Shown here piece by piece: positions 32,377 to 42,703 of a stretch of DNA of 64,000 bases (positions are counted from its first letter, which is position 1; every line of letters starts with the position of its first letter). Source of the stretch: Sipunculus nudus (taxonomy: Eukaryota > Annelida > Sipuncula > Golfingiida > Sipunculidae). A program made the position numbers and the translations under genes. The notes below the pieces were generated by a model. That model saw only the letters and a program-made list of their open reading frames with translations, was not told the origin of the DNA and searched no databases. The stretch is taken from contig CM049318.1 in assembly GCA_026874595.1 (NCBI GenBank), forward strand, positions 46,294,456 to 46,358,455, given 5' to 3'.

Positions 32377-35246
32377 TACAACCCAAAACAGAAAAATTCG
32401 ATATTGTAAATAATAGTAATAGTAGCACAAGCACCCCCACTAACACCACAAACGACAAACTCAAGATCATACACATAAACACAAACAGTCTCACCACCAA
32501 AAAACAAAGTTTATTAAACTATTTAACAAGAAACCACATACAAATCGCTCTGATAACAGAAACAAAACTCAAACCGGGTACCCATTTCTCGATGGGACCC
32601 TACGACTTAATCAGAGCAGACAGAAAAACAGGAGCCGGAGGGGGCACGGCCATTTGTATAGATAGACAACTAAACTATACTATAAACAAATGGTTCGGGC
32701 ATTTTAAAGCAGAAGCCCTCTCCGTGCGCATAAACAACGAACAAAACACAACCTCCCCCCTAGATATAATAGTTTATTACAATCCGCCACAAAACAAATT
32801 ACAACCGCAAATATTCCAAAAAATCAGAAATAACAGCAAAAATTACATAATCCTCGGAGACCTGAACGCCCCTCATGAAAATTACGGAGCGCGATACACA
32901 AACGAGTCTGGGAGAATATTAATGAATGAACTCTCAGACGGTAATTTAATACTATTAAATGACGAAAACCCGACTTACTTTAACACCGCAAACGGAGCGT
33001 GGAACATACTAGACCTTGCTCTAGCCACGCCAGAATTAGCTTTAAGTTCTGAATATTATGTGGGAGAGGATATAGGTTCAGATCATCTCCCAATCCATTT
33101 AGATATAAACTGGGCACCACAGGTCGCGCCCCCAAAAAAATTCAGAGACCTGAAAAACGCAGACTGGGAAAAATTCCAAAAATACACGGACGAAAAAATG
33201 ACCGATCCTGACGAGGCGGATGTTATTACCCACCTCCAGATCGATAACCTGACATACGAGATGACCCAGTCCATCACCGAAGCTATTAATATAGTAGCGC
33301 CCGAAAAAATAAATAAAAATAGAAATTGGTGGCACTTCACGCCCAGAATCAGGGAACTTGTAAAACTGCGCCGCCGAGTCCGAAATTATCAAAAACGGGC
33401 CCGCACGGCCGAAGCGAACCATTTATATAACAGAATAAATAAACTAACACAAAAAGCTATCCTAGAACAAAAACGCACACAATGGACAGACTACATAAAT
33501 AGCTTAGATGATAAAACAAACACAAAACAATTTTGGAATAAATTCAAACAATATTCAAACACAAGAACAAATCCCAGCACAGGGCAATCCCAACCGCTGT
33601 TAAAACCCGACGGCTCTCTAGCCGAAACCCCACAAAGCAAAGCAGATTTATTCGCGAACACACTGGAAAAAATACACACAACACCAGAAGATGAAGATTT
33701 TAATGAGGAACTCTATGATACAGTAACTGAAACTATAGAAAACAACCCGACTTTATTCAAACCATTACAAACACAAATAAATGAAACAGATGATAATGAT
33801 CCCGCAGTCAGGCCCGTTGCGCTAATTGAAATAAAACGCGCACTTAAAACAGCCAAGGGAAAATCAGCCCCAGGCGAAGACAACATTAACTACGTAATAT
33901 TAAAAAAACTCCCCGACACCTGTTTAGAAAGAATAGCGAAATTATACACACTCTGCATTAACTGGGGATACTTCCCAGACGATTGGAAAAAAGCCATAGT
34001 AACAATGATTCCAAAACCCGGCAAAACACAAGACAAACCAACAAATTTCAGGCCCATCAGCTTACTCCCCTGTATAGGAAAATTATTTGAAAAAATCCTA
34101 AAAAACAGAATAACCACGTTTTTGGACAACCGACCTCCCGAATTGGGGGGCCCATATTTTAACCAAGATCAGTCCGGGTTCAGAGCGGGCAGATCCACCA
34201 CCGACCACATCCTCCGACTTAGCCAATCAATAACCACAGGCTTTAAACGGAGTCAATATACCCTGGCCACATTCCTCGATGTGGAAAAGGCTTTTGACTC
34301 CGTATGGTCCGACGGAATCAGATACAAAATAGTGAAATCCCATCTACCAAATAAAATAATCAGACTAATTTCATCCTTTTTACACAACAGGACACTTAGA
34401 GTAAAAGTTAAAGGGACCCTATCACAGGAAATAACTCTTAAAGCAGGGACCCCCCAGGGCTCTGTTCTCAGCCCTCTACTATACATAATGTATGTAAATG
34501 ACATCCCCAAATCAGGACAACAACTATGCGTATCACAATACGCTGACGACATCGCCATCTGGTCGACCGACACGAACCCAAAATACTCCAGAAATAAAGT
34601 ACAGGCCCAATTACAAAGAATAGAAGATTGGTGCGACGACTGGAGAGTCCGCTTAAACCCCTCAAAAACACAAACTGTTTTATTCACAAAAGCTAAAAAA
34701 CCCAAATATTTCGAGCCCCTAGAATTATTAGGAGAGGACCTCAAAGAACACAAAGAGGCAAAATTTCTAGGTGTAACATTCGACTCAAGAGCCACCTGGA
34801 AACCACACATCGAAAATATAATCCAAAGAATGTGGAACAGAGTAAATATTCTAAAAGCTCTGTGCTACAAACATGACGGACCGAAAATAGAAACGGCCAG
34901 CTACCTGTACAAACAATGGATCCGCCCTATAGGCACATATGGGTCCATTGCGTTCCTAGGCGCAGGAAAAACAATGTTAAATAAACTAGAAATCACACAA
35001 AATAAAGCACTGAGAGCCATTCTCAGAACACACAAACTAAGAAAAACAGACGAATTAAGAGAAAAAACAAACACCCCCAAAATCACTGACTATCTAAAAG
35101 AACAAGCAACAAACTCCTATGAAAGAATAAAAGAACTGGACACAATAAAACTACTTAAATATCAACACGATTACACACAACCAAAAAACAATATAAAAAT
35201 AAAGTCCCCTCTAGATTACATTCTAGAAGGACAAAATCAACAATAA
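32340..35246 (+). CDS. LINE ORF2 protein: APE endonuclease and reverse transcriptase
   Basis: The frame is open from 32340, overlapping ORF1 by 37 bases, to the stop at 35246 (968 codons). The first ATG is at 32592, inside the endonuclease, so translation must start by coupling or at a non-ATG codon. Endonuclease motifs: HINTNSL, ALITETKL, ILGDLNAPH, and SDHLPIHLD. Reverse transcriptase: KSAPGEDNINYVIL, FRPISLLPCIGKLFEKIL, TFLDVEKAFDSVW (motif A), GTPQGSVLSPLLY (motif B), SQYADDIAIW (catalytic YADD at 34539-34550) and FLGVTFDSRATWK. No RNase H domain follows. All expected catalytic residues are seen and no break was found, so it may be competent. Confidence 0.92.
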   Translation, partial: PLQAGIPGLITLIQPKTEKFDIVNNSNSSTSTPTNTTNDKLKIIHINTNSLTTKKQSLLNYLTRNHIQIALITETKLKPGTHFSMGPYDLIRADRKTGAGGGTAICIDRQLNYTINKWFGHFKAEALSVRINNEQNTTSPLDIIVYYNPPQNKLQPQIFQKIRNNSKNYIILGDLNAPHENYGARYTNESGRILMNELSDGNLILLNDENPTYFNTANGAWNILDLALATPELALSSEYYVGEDIGSDHLPIHLDINWAPQVAPPKKFRDLKNADWEKFQKYTDEKMTDPDEADVITHLQIDNLTYEMTQSITEAINIVAPEKINKNRNWWHFTPRIRELVKLRRRVRNYQKRARTAEANHLYNRINKLTQKAILEQKRTQWTDYINSLDDKTNTKQFWNKFKQYSNTRTNPSTGQSQPLLKPDGSLAETPQSKADLFANTLEKIHTTPEDEDFNEELYDTVTETIENNPTLFKPLQTQINETDDNDPAVRPVALIEIKRALKTAKGKSAPGEDNINYVILKKLPDTCLERIAKLYTLCINWGYFPDDWKKAIVTMIPKPGKTQDKPTNFRPISLLPCIGKLFEKILKNRITTFLDNRPPELGGPYFNQDQSGFRAGRSTTDHILRLSQSITTGFKRSQYTLATFLDVEKAFDSVWSDGIRYKIVKSHLPNKIIRLISSFLHNRTLRVKVKGTLSQEITLKAGTPQGSVLSPLLYIMYVNDIPKSGQQLCVSQYADDIAIWSTDTNPKYSRNKVQAQLQRIEDWCDDWRVRLNPSKTQTVLFTKAKKPKYFEPLELLGEDLKEHKEAKFLGVTFDSRATWKPHIENIIQRMWNRVNILKALCYKHDGPKIETASYLYKQWIRPIGTYGSIAFLGAGKTMLNKLEITQNKALRAILRTHKLRKTDELREKTNTPKITDYLKEQATNSYERIKELDTIKLLKYQHDYTQPKNNIKIKSPLDYILEGQNQQ

Positions 35247-35429
35247 CATAGTAAATAATTAATAAAACAAATAAACTATATATTAAACATGCAAAAAACT
35301 ACACCAACAAGCCTTCTCAAAGGATACACACAACACAGAACCCAACACTCACAAAAACAAGAGGTCAGCAATATGGGTCGCGACCCCGCACCTGTAAACC
35401 GACCTGACCTCCATTCAACACACCCCGAC

Positions 35430-36735
35430 CTTCGAGCAACAGGGGGATCGAATCTGCAGAGGTAAATTAGACCCCTGCAGCTGGCATCCCCTAATTTGCA
35501 TACAAGGTCTCCACAATCAATTAAGCACAACTAAGGCCCGTATCCATTTCACCCCCAAAATTAACCAACCTATTATTCCCCAAAGCCCAAAATTATAGCG
35601 AAAACCAAAAGAACTTTCTAAAATCTTCCACTCCCCCAAATTTCTAAATTAAAAACCAAATATTAACGACTCTACATAAGGTTCAAAACTAAAGAAAAAT
35701 CACTCCCCGGCCCTCCAAAATTTATAAGCGAAACAACGCCCCGTACCAACTTTAGCAACCAAATTAACAAACTAGAAAATAAAATACAACCCCAATTCCC
35801 TCAAAACCCACAGAACCCGCCCTAGACTTAAACATTAAGAAGTTTCGGCAAATAAAAATAGAAATTTTGGAAAAAAATTAATGCCAAAATCAGTAAAAAC
35901 CGGCCCGACCATCAACTAAACATCGGATCCTAGCTGCAGCGGGAACAATGCTTATCCCGCTGCAGCTGGCATCCCCTGTTTGGTATACAACACGCATTAA
36001 GCATCAATTAACAGGTCAGGCCAAGGCACTAGGTAGGGGCCGCAACCTACATTAATTGACCCCTAAGACATCCCATCCCTCCACACAAATTAGTTACTGA
36101 ACATCGGCCCGTACAAATTTCAGGAACAAAATTTACGCACTTAAAATAGTAATAGAAACTCCAAATTAACAGGACACACTAAACTTTATCCATTCCCGAG
36201 TTTCACGAAATTACGTCGAAAAATAATAAAAATTATAAGATATATCAGGCCCAGAAAATTAGAAAAAACACCCAGACCATCAATCAAACATCGGATCCTA
36301 GCTGCGGCGGGTACACAACTTACCCCGCTGCAGCTGGCATCCCCTGTTTTACATACTACAAAACACAACAATCAACCAACAGGTCAAGCCATGGCACTAG
36401 GCCGGGGCCGCGACCTACATTAATTGACCCACGACCCTCGAATACGCCCCATCCTTTCATACAAACTTTTCATCAAAACTACGGCCCGTACAAAGTTTAG
36501 GAACGAAACAAACATACTTGAAATAATAATAGAAACTCGAAATTTACGGAACCCAAAAAACTCTATCCATACTAAAACCCTACGAAATTTTGACGAAAAT
36601 AAATAAATATCTTTAAAACTATTAGGCATAGGAAAATAGAAAAAACACCCCGACCATCAATTAATCATCGGATCCTAGCTGCAGAGGAACACAATACCTG
36701 TACTCCCCTGCAGCTGGCATCCCCTAATTAACATA
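35430..36735 (+). repeat. Four tandem units with CTGCAG hairpins
   Basis: Units of about 365-480 bases each include ATCGGATCCTAGCTGCAG or a variant, a loop, then CTGCAGCTGGCATCCCC. Hairpins lie at 35454-35480, 35933-35966 (perfect 12-bp stem), 36301-36334 and 36678-36714. Between hairpins, GGCCCGTACAAA and AATAGAAACTC words recur. Loop sequences differ while the stems are kept. Confidence 0.8.
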
Positions 36736-37084
36736 TCAGCCCCGCCCCCCGACCAAACCGACTCCCAAACAATATAACAATAAAAATAAACCACAAAAAC
36801 CACCCATTTCCTAACAAAACGATAATAAAACCCACACTCAAAATAAAATAAAGCACTCGCCCCGACATGACAACAAAGAAAAACCACACACGAACAAAAA
36901 AACACAACTCTCACAGTAAACAAACCTCACTACACTCGTCCCCCCCCCCTCCCAGTACAAACACAAAAATCAGAGAGCACATAAAAGAGCGCAAACCGCC
37001 CCCTCCCAAAAACATTCACTTACCAGTCTAGTAAAATACAACCTCCCTAACACCTTAAAAACAACAAAACAACATCCTTATATT

Positions 37085-37269
37085 AAGCCAAAACTTTATT
37101 AAAACCCACAACAACATGAATCAAAGACAAAGTGCCCAAACCGGGTCACTACTATTGTCTGAGATTTATTCATTACATCTTCAATTAAACAACATACCAA
37201 ACATCACCAAATATGGGATGAGTAATTCGCAGGCTCGGTCGAGACGCGTTTTACCTTCCCACAATAATA

Positions 37270-37300
<31 letters not shown>

Positions 37301-37700
37301 CAGAATAAAAGCAGAAACTACAAGGAACATAGAACAACTAACACTCAGTAATATACAATATTTTAATAAAGAACAATAATGACATAAATCAAAGACAAAG
37401 TGCCCAAACCGGGTCACTACTATTGTCGGAGATTTATTTATAACATCTTCAATTAAACAACACACCTAACGTCACCTGATATGGGATGAGTAATTCGCCG
37501 GCTCGGTCGAGACGCGTTTTACCTTTCCATAAAATAAAAACCAAACAAAAAAAAAAAAAAAGCAAAAACTACAAGGAACACAGAACAATTAATACTCAGA
37601 AATACACAAAATTTTATTAAAGAACAATAATAACACAAATCGAAGGCAAAGTGCCCATACCGGGACACTATTATTGCCGGAGATTAAAACAAGACACAAC
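37085..37700 (+). repeat. Three tandem units with internal A runs
   Basis: Units of about 265 bases start near ATTTTATTAAAGAACAATAA and continue ATCAAAGACAAAGTGCCCA, CGGGTCACTACTATTGTC and GGCTCGGTCGAGACGCGTTT. An A run of 15-32 bases follows in the first two. The third unit is cut at about 37695. Confidence 0.85.
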
Positions 37701-37834
37701 TCTGGAAAATACATATTCACCGACACAACACCGATCCACTAACCAATACTAATACACCCCCAATTAGAATAGAGCCATACTAAACCCATGTACAAAAAAT
37801 GCACCATGCTGTTTTATACACCATTAACTTTTAA

Positions 37835-37837
<3 letters not shown>

Positions 37838-37876
<39 letters not shown>
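37838..37876. repeat. Poly-A run
   Basis: About 39 A residues inside the LINE 3' region. It could be the tail of an older copy or a nested insertion; no duplication around it was recognised. Confidence 0.9.
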
Positions 37877-37877
<1 letters not shown>

Positions 37878-38648
37878 CACAATCCATGTAAATACACCAC
37901 CTCACTCATCATTTTTTCATGCACACTAACCCACGTTTTTTATGATTTTTACCGGTTTTTCTCCCTTTTGTTTTTGTATTTTTCACAATATCGACGAAAT
38001 ATCTGGTTATCCGACGCTCATATCTAAGATATAATTACAGATTTTATTAGTAATTTACAGCATCTCCGGCAGACCAGTGGCATGGAAACTGAAGCCGGCC
38101 ACTAGCAAGTGGATGGAAACTGATGCCGCCACTAGCCTCAACTACCCCCGCCCCCTCCTCTCTCAGTCTGCGCTTATATAAAAATACTTCTTATAAGTAT
38201 TTCCTATAAAAGTACATGATCGTAAATATCTCTTATAAATATTTATGTGATACTTAATATAAAAGTACAAACTGAGAGCTCCACCGGCCGGCTAGATTTC
38301 TAACTATAAAGATATCTCATATAGATATCTCATTTAGGCCAATATAAGGGTAAATGATCATGAGGTATTTTCTTAAAAAATCCCATGTGATACTTATAAA
38401 ATTATAAAGAAATCTACGGCCCCCCCCCCCCCACCCCCACCAAGGACAACTACTACCCCTGACAACCACCAACAGCAGCATCCGACACCGACGCGCAAGT
38501 CCTGCGGCAGCCTCCCTACACCACCAGCGGAAGATTAGAGGGCACCCAGACGAGCGCACACCCCATCCGCCCACTGACAGCAACTTCCAAGACGACTACC
38601 CAGACCTACACCGGGACAGCTCCAGACAGACCAGACAAGACCCCCAAC

Positions 38649-38691
38649 AGTCCTCTTTAGGACTAACCCCCCAACAGTCCTATTTAGGACT
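38649..38691 (+). other. Two histone-like stem-loops in tandem
   Basis: AGTCCT-CTTT-AGGACT (38649-38664) and AGTCCT-ATTT-AGGACT (38676-38691), each preceded by CCAAC. They are the same stem as at 30482-30497 with the first loop base varied. Location near both ends of the LINE suggests an element-specific RNA signal. Confidence 0.6.
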
Positions 38692-39264
38692 AATCAATCA
38701 CTGATCGACCTGGCAGCGGACAGACAGACAACTTTAGGTCCGCTGCCTGCCACAAGACCAAGACCCAAGACCAAGCCTCAAGACAAGTCAAGACTGGTAG
38801 CCCTAGGACAAACCAAGAGAAGACAAGACCACCCCGACAGCCGGAACCCAAGTCAAGACTAGCAAGACAAGCCAAGAATCCCTGACAGTGGGCAGACAGA
38901 CAACTTTAGGCCCACTGCTCGGGGACCAGCTGAAGACCAAGCCAAGACAGCCTGCCCGATCCAAGTCACAGGAAGTCCGGCTCTTCGCGGTAGAGGTTGT
39001 TCTGGCGGCGATCTGGGTTTCCCTGCTTGTGTTGGGGTCTCTCTGTTGTGGTGCGCATTCTGCTCGGGGATGTCGCTCGCGACCGGGGTCGTGGGGGCAG
39101 CGGCTTTGCTGCTGATATCCGTGCGGTGAGTGGCCCGCTCGGGGCTTTGTGGGTGTGGATGATGTAGCTTTCACGGTCACCGGTGCGGGTGCGTGCTGGT
39201 GGTTTTCGCGGCTCCTTGGCTTGGCTTGTGTGGCAATTTTCGACATCAAAATTATAGTCTAAAG

Positions 39265-39311
39265 AGACAGGCCGGGGCGGTGGTCCCAGACCACCTCAAC
39301 CGTGTCTGTCT
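39265..39311 (+). other. Terminal two-part hairpin of the LINE
   Basis: Outer stem AGACAG/CTGTCT and inner stem GGTGGT/ACCACC around the loop CCCAG, ending 29 bases before the insertion boundary. LINE reverse transcriptases often recognise a structured 3' end of their RNA, which is the inferred role. Confidence 0.55.
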
Positions 39312-39340
39312 AGTGACTCAAAATACTAGTTCTAGTCTAG

Positions 39341-39506
39341 TGGTAGTCAGAGAGAGTCTCCAGTAGCCTGCTGTTTCAATATATTTTTAATGTATGTGCA
39401 TGGTGCAAACCTGTACGACTTTGATATATATTGATTAAACATCGTCTTAACGTCTGCCTTGAGTTCGAGTTTGACGAGAGAACCTGCGAGTCGGCAACCC
39501 CTGACA
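39341..39506 (+). mobile_element. Gypsy 3' LTR, second part
   Basis: Starts with the right copy of the 13-bp target duplication and continues to CCCCTGACA, matching 23838-24004 of the 5' LTR. TTCC follows at 39507-39510, the right Gypsy target duplication. Confidence 0.95.
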
Positions 39507-40244
39507 TTCCCGATGAAAATCGTTATCTGGAATTTGACAGACATGTAATGTTGTATTGTCACTGACGATATAAAAGATTGACATCGACGGCACATTGTTT
39601 ATAGACCTGGTTTTGATTTGAATGAAACGGTAAAAACGGGCACAATGAAAGTGCATACGGACCGTTTATTGAGTGGGGATAATTTACTTTGCTATAATGA
39701 TTACAAATATTACGCTTTCTGACTATCATTGGTGAAAGCTTTCATGTCCTGTGCAGTCCAACTAAGCCGGAACTTTTTTGTCAGTGCAAAAACACAACGA
39801 CCAGCGGGGTCAGAGGTCAGATGACGTTTATTCAAATAAGGTCGAGGTTAACCAATGGACGCATGGGTCAAATGACGTCGATGCAATGTCAGCCAATAGG
39901 CTTGTGGATCAGGTGTCACAGTGTCAATAATGATTAGCTTTTCCTGGAAACTTGTGCAGCAAGCACCTGTCAGTTTATACATTGTTCATTGAAGCCCGAA
40001 TGCCGCGGTCTCATGCCTGCTTTAATAAGGTGTAATATTGTTTTCGGTTGAATTCATCACGCATCAATTGGTGTTCCAAAAAATCGCTCTCAGAAAAAGG
40101 CAAGACATGCATTTATTTGATTCGCAGATACAACAACAGTTCAAGAAAATGATTCACAATGGGTCCATTTTGCGTCGTAAATTGCGATGCGATACCGCTG
40201 ATTTTGAACCTTGCTTAATTCGTCCTAATCCACAAGAAAGCTAG
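39507..40244. other. Flank of the Gypsy element, no gene seen
   Basis: AT-rich with a CCAAT-type cluster between 39850 and 39900 (AACCAATGG, TGACGTCG, AGCCAATAGG). The words look promoter-like, but no gene starts nearby, so none is called. Confidence 0.4.
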
Positions 40245-40557
40245 CCATTTCAGGGACCGGACCAGAGCTTCTGCCGCTAACACTTGAACAGTGACCAGCG
40301 CCCGCACACATGACTAAGTGACCGTGTTTGTCTGCTATGACGTCACACGTCGTGCCAGCCCAGCTGCTGCGTGCTGCAGCACTGAGCTCGGCAGATTCCG
40401 TGAACAGCGTGATTTCTCCAATATATTTTGGTTTTATCATTAGTTTTCTAATAAATAATGTCGGAATTCATGTATCAAATGTTAATTTAAGATATATACT
40501 ACTGGAATAGCGACTTTTTGTGATTTTTGGCCAAATCGTTTCATTTGAGCTTTAATA
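40245..40557 (-). repeat. Right end of the inverted-repeat element
   Basis: The reverse complement of 40535-40557 equals 22402-22424, and the TATGACGTCACACG region pairs with 22590-22610. It closes the outermost level of the nest. Confidence 0.55.
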
Positions 40558-40684
40558 ACAGCTACAAGGAAACGCATGGAGAGCCCCGTGTTACACATGT
40601 AGCCTTCTTTAAGCACTGTCATTAACTGCTCTCAGTACAACCTCTTACCAGCTCCCTCATACAACAACCTTTGACCCCAGTCCT

Positions 40685-41593
40685 CCCGTAAAGACCCTTT
40701 GCACTGACGTCACGGCGGCCCAGGCGACAGCCTCACTGAGCCATGCTGGAGGATAAACACAGCTGGAGTACAGGCTGTCACTGGCCAGTACCCCAGCCTG
40801 GGCTACCTACGTATCAGTCAAATGGATACTACCGGTAGTCCATTAAGTTAAACAGAGAGCCCAAAAGTAAGATCTATATATGTTACTGACAGATACTCCT
40901 TCAAATCATGACATTTGTAAGTGTGAATGAAAGATGGATTCTATATATAATTATTAAACCCCTTATTATTATGGTCAGATCAACTGGTCAGTTCCAGTTG
41001 ATCATGACATGATCAGTAACGTAACATATATACATTACACTGACAATCAAGATGCCTTTATCTTACATCAAATCCATATTTTGAAGTTGCCAGCGAGTCT
41101 TTAGATAGTCACTTGTTTGAGATACAGCTCAGCAGTAATGGAAGTCTTAGATGTTTAACAGAACTGTAACTTAGAAGTACAACGAAATATGGGTAAAATC
41201 AGTATGACTGAAAATATATATAGATCTCTCCAGTCTCAGAAAATCAGACTGTTAATTGTCTATCTATGAAAGGTGGTGTGAAAGTTTTTATTTATCTTAT
41301 TCTCAATGCAGGTGTATGGGTTAGAGATTTTCTTACAATGGTGACATTTGTGTTGTTTAGATCACATTTAAAAGAAAAAGGATGCCAGTCTGATGTTTAG
41401 ATATGAAAAATTCATTTGCATGCATGATAAATTTATCACAAGGAAAAAATTATGATAATACTCTTTTAAGTATTAAAGCTTTGATCTACAGTTGCAGTCC
41501 ACTTTCATAAATATGAAAATAATATCATATTAACAATTTTTATGATTTATCCCAAATTAAAAATAATATACAATAAAACTGATAAAATATTTA

Positions 41594-41649
<56 letters not shown>

Positions 41650-41719
41650 TTTACTTACAAGCTTTCTTAATTACTAGTGTTAAATGAAAATTTGTACATA
41701 ATTTCATATACTTAATGTC

Positions 41720-41763
<44 letters not shown>

Positions 41764-42445
41764 CATATATGTATGTTTACACATATTAACAAATATCAAG
41801 TCCATTGATTCATTTAACTGAAATGTTTCACTTTGGCACTATTGTTAGACTTTAAAAAGCAAAATAAGACACTGACACACCCGAAACAGGTCTTAATATA
41901 CTAGTATGTATGACGAAGGAACACATGTCAGAATAAACTATCAGTGGTAAATATGGTATTTGATATATCACATATATTCTTCCACTACATTTAACCATTA
42001 GCTCAAGTTCATATGTCTATATTTAGGAAAACAAATTGAAGTCCAGTGAAGGTTAGAAAAATGACATAATCTTTCATCACAAAATAGGAATAGATAAGGA
42101 TTTAGAGTTTAATCCAGCTGTGCAGTTTTAGTGGGATGGGTTTGATGGGGACTGTCATCCTCACTATCTTGGCCAGTCACCAGCCCACACGGTTCCTGCT
42201 TGTCCTTTGCTATCTTCACCAGGTTAAAATGATTTCTAATCCCTAATTCCACAGTTAATTACAACAGAAAAGTTTACAATACTGCAAACATTAGTAACAT
42301 ATGCTAGATTGGAGAACACAGCATGCAGTGTCAAGTAGACCTACTGGGCCATGTGGAGGTCAGCTGGGCAGCATAGCGTGTACTCCAGTATGGATGCTGG
42401 GCTGGCAGGCCAGCCTGTGTGACGTCACATGCAAAGGGTCTACCG
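40685..42445. repeat. Inverted-repeat element of about 1.76 kb
   Basis: The left end (about 40685-40830: GTAAAGACCCTTTGCACTGA, CGTCAC, CAGCCT, GCTGGAGTACA) matches the reverse complement of the right end (about 42300-42445: TGGAGTACAC in complement, TGACGTCACATGCAAAGGGTC). The interior is AT-rich with two (TA)n runs and no frame. Probably a MITE or foldback relic. Confidence 0.55.
41598..41762. repeat. (TA)n microsatellites inside the inverted-repeat element
   Basis: Two runs, about 41600-41646 and 41721-41762, separated by AT-rich sequence. Confidence 0.9.
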
Positions 42446-42501
42446 ACTCACTCTATCTGATCCTGGTATATATCTTTCACCCAGGGCGCACATTTACACT
42501 C

Positions 42502-42703
42502 AACAGTCTTGGTAACATGTGACACAACAGGCCAGTAACACATATACATTCAGGATCGCATATCTCTGTAACACGTATATACAGGTATGATCTAGTCCAT
42601 TCCAGCCAGACAGCCTTACCTGATGAGTGCAACAACATGTTGCACGAAACTACGTAGTAGTAAAATCTCTGAAAATACTTGCTTCGTCTTCATTTTGTAT
42701 AAT

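Larger units (their letters stand above)
30280..39340 (+). mobile_element. Jockey-like LINE, 9.06 kb, coding regions open
   Basis: The boundaries are set by the 13-bp duplication of LTR sequence on both sides. Layout: 5' leader of about 450 bases, ORF1 with three zinc knuckles, ORF2 with APE endonuclease and reverse transcriptase but no RNase H, then a 3' region of about 4.1 kb. Jockey-type elements are usually near 5 kb, so the long 3' part is exceptional. The sense strand is strikingly rich in A and C. The end is not a simple poly-A tail: it finishes ...ACTAGTTCTAGTCTAG after a hairpin. Open frames and the exact duplication suggest recent, perhaps autonomous, insertion. The clade is assigned by motif only. 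Confidence 0.85.
35250..39340 (+). other. LINE 3' region of about 4.1 kb
   Basis: Non-coding, A/C-rich at first. In order it holds four hairpin-bearing tandem units (35400-36730), three A-tailed tandem units (about 37085-37700), a long A run (37838-37876), an AT-rich segment, two histone-like stem-loops (38649-38691), a GC-rich stretch and a terminal hairpin (39265-39311). Minus-strand frames inside it are shadows. Confidence 0.7.
23186..39506 (+). mobile_element. Ty3/Gypsy LTR retrotransposon with chromodomain, interrupted by a LINE
   Basis: Fossil element. Both LTRs begin TGTTACAGAG and end CCCCTGACA, and TTCC stands directly outside both ends as a 4-bp target duplication. Parts in order: 5' LTR, a primer-binding-type segment after 24004, a gag region, a pol region (protease, reverse transcriptase, RNase H, integrase, chromodomain), a polypurine tract AGGGGGGTAG at 29601 and a 3' LTR. 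The order RT-RNase H-integrase defines Ty3/Gypsy. The LTR pair is nearly identical over the compared part, so the insertion is young. The coding region carries about two or three breaks, so it is broken. A 9.06-kb LINE sits in the 3' LTR. Without it the element is about 7.25 kb. Confidence 0.9.

Noticed and set aside
37150-37180. Link between the LINE word CCGGGTCACTACTATTGT and the foldback words
   Set aside because: The similarity is one short word with an inserted triplet, and no neighbouring bases agree; taken as chance.
38803-39249. 148-residue minus-strand frame
   Set aside because: It lies in the GC-rich end of the LINE 3' region, has no domain, and overlaps an opposite frame of similar quality.
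39850-39910. Host promoter with CCAAT and CRE-like words
   Set aside because: No transcribed frame follows in either direction, and short words occur by chance at this density.
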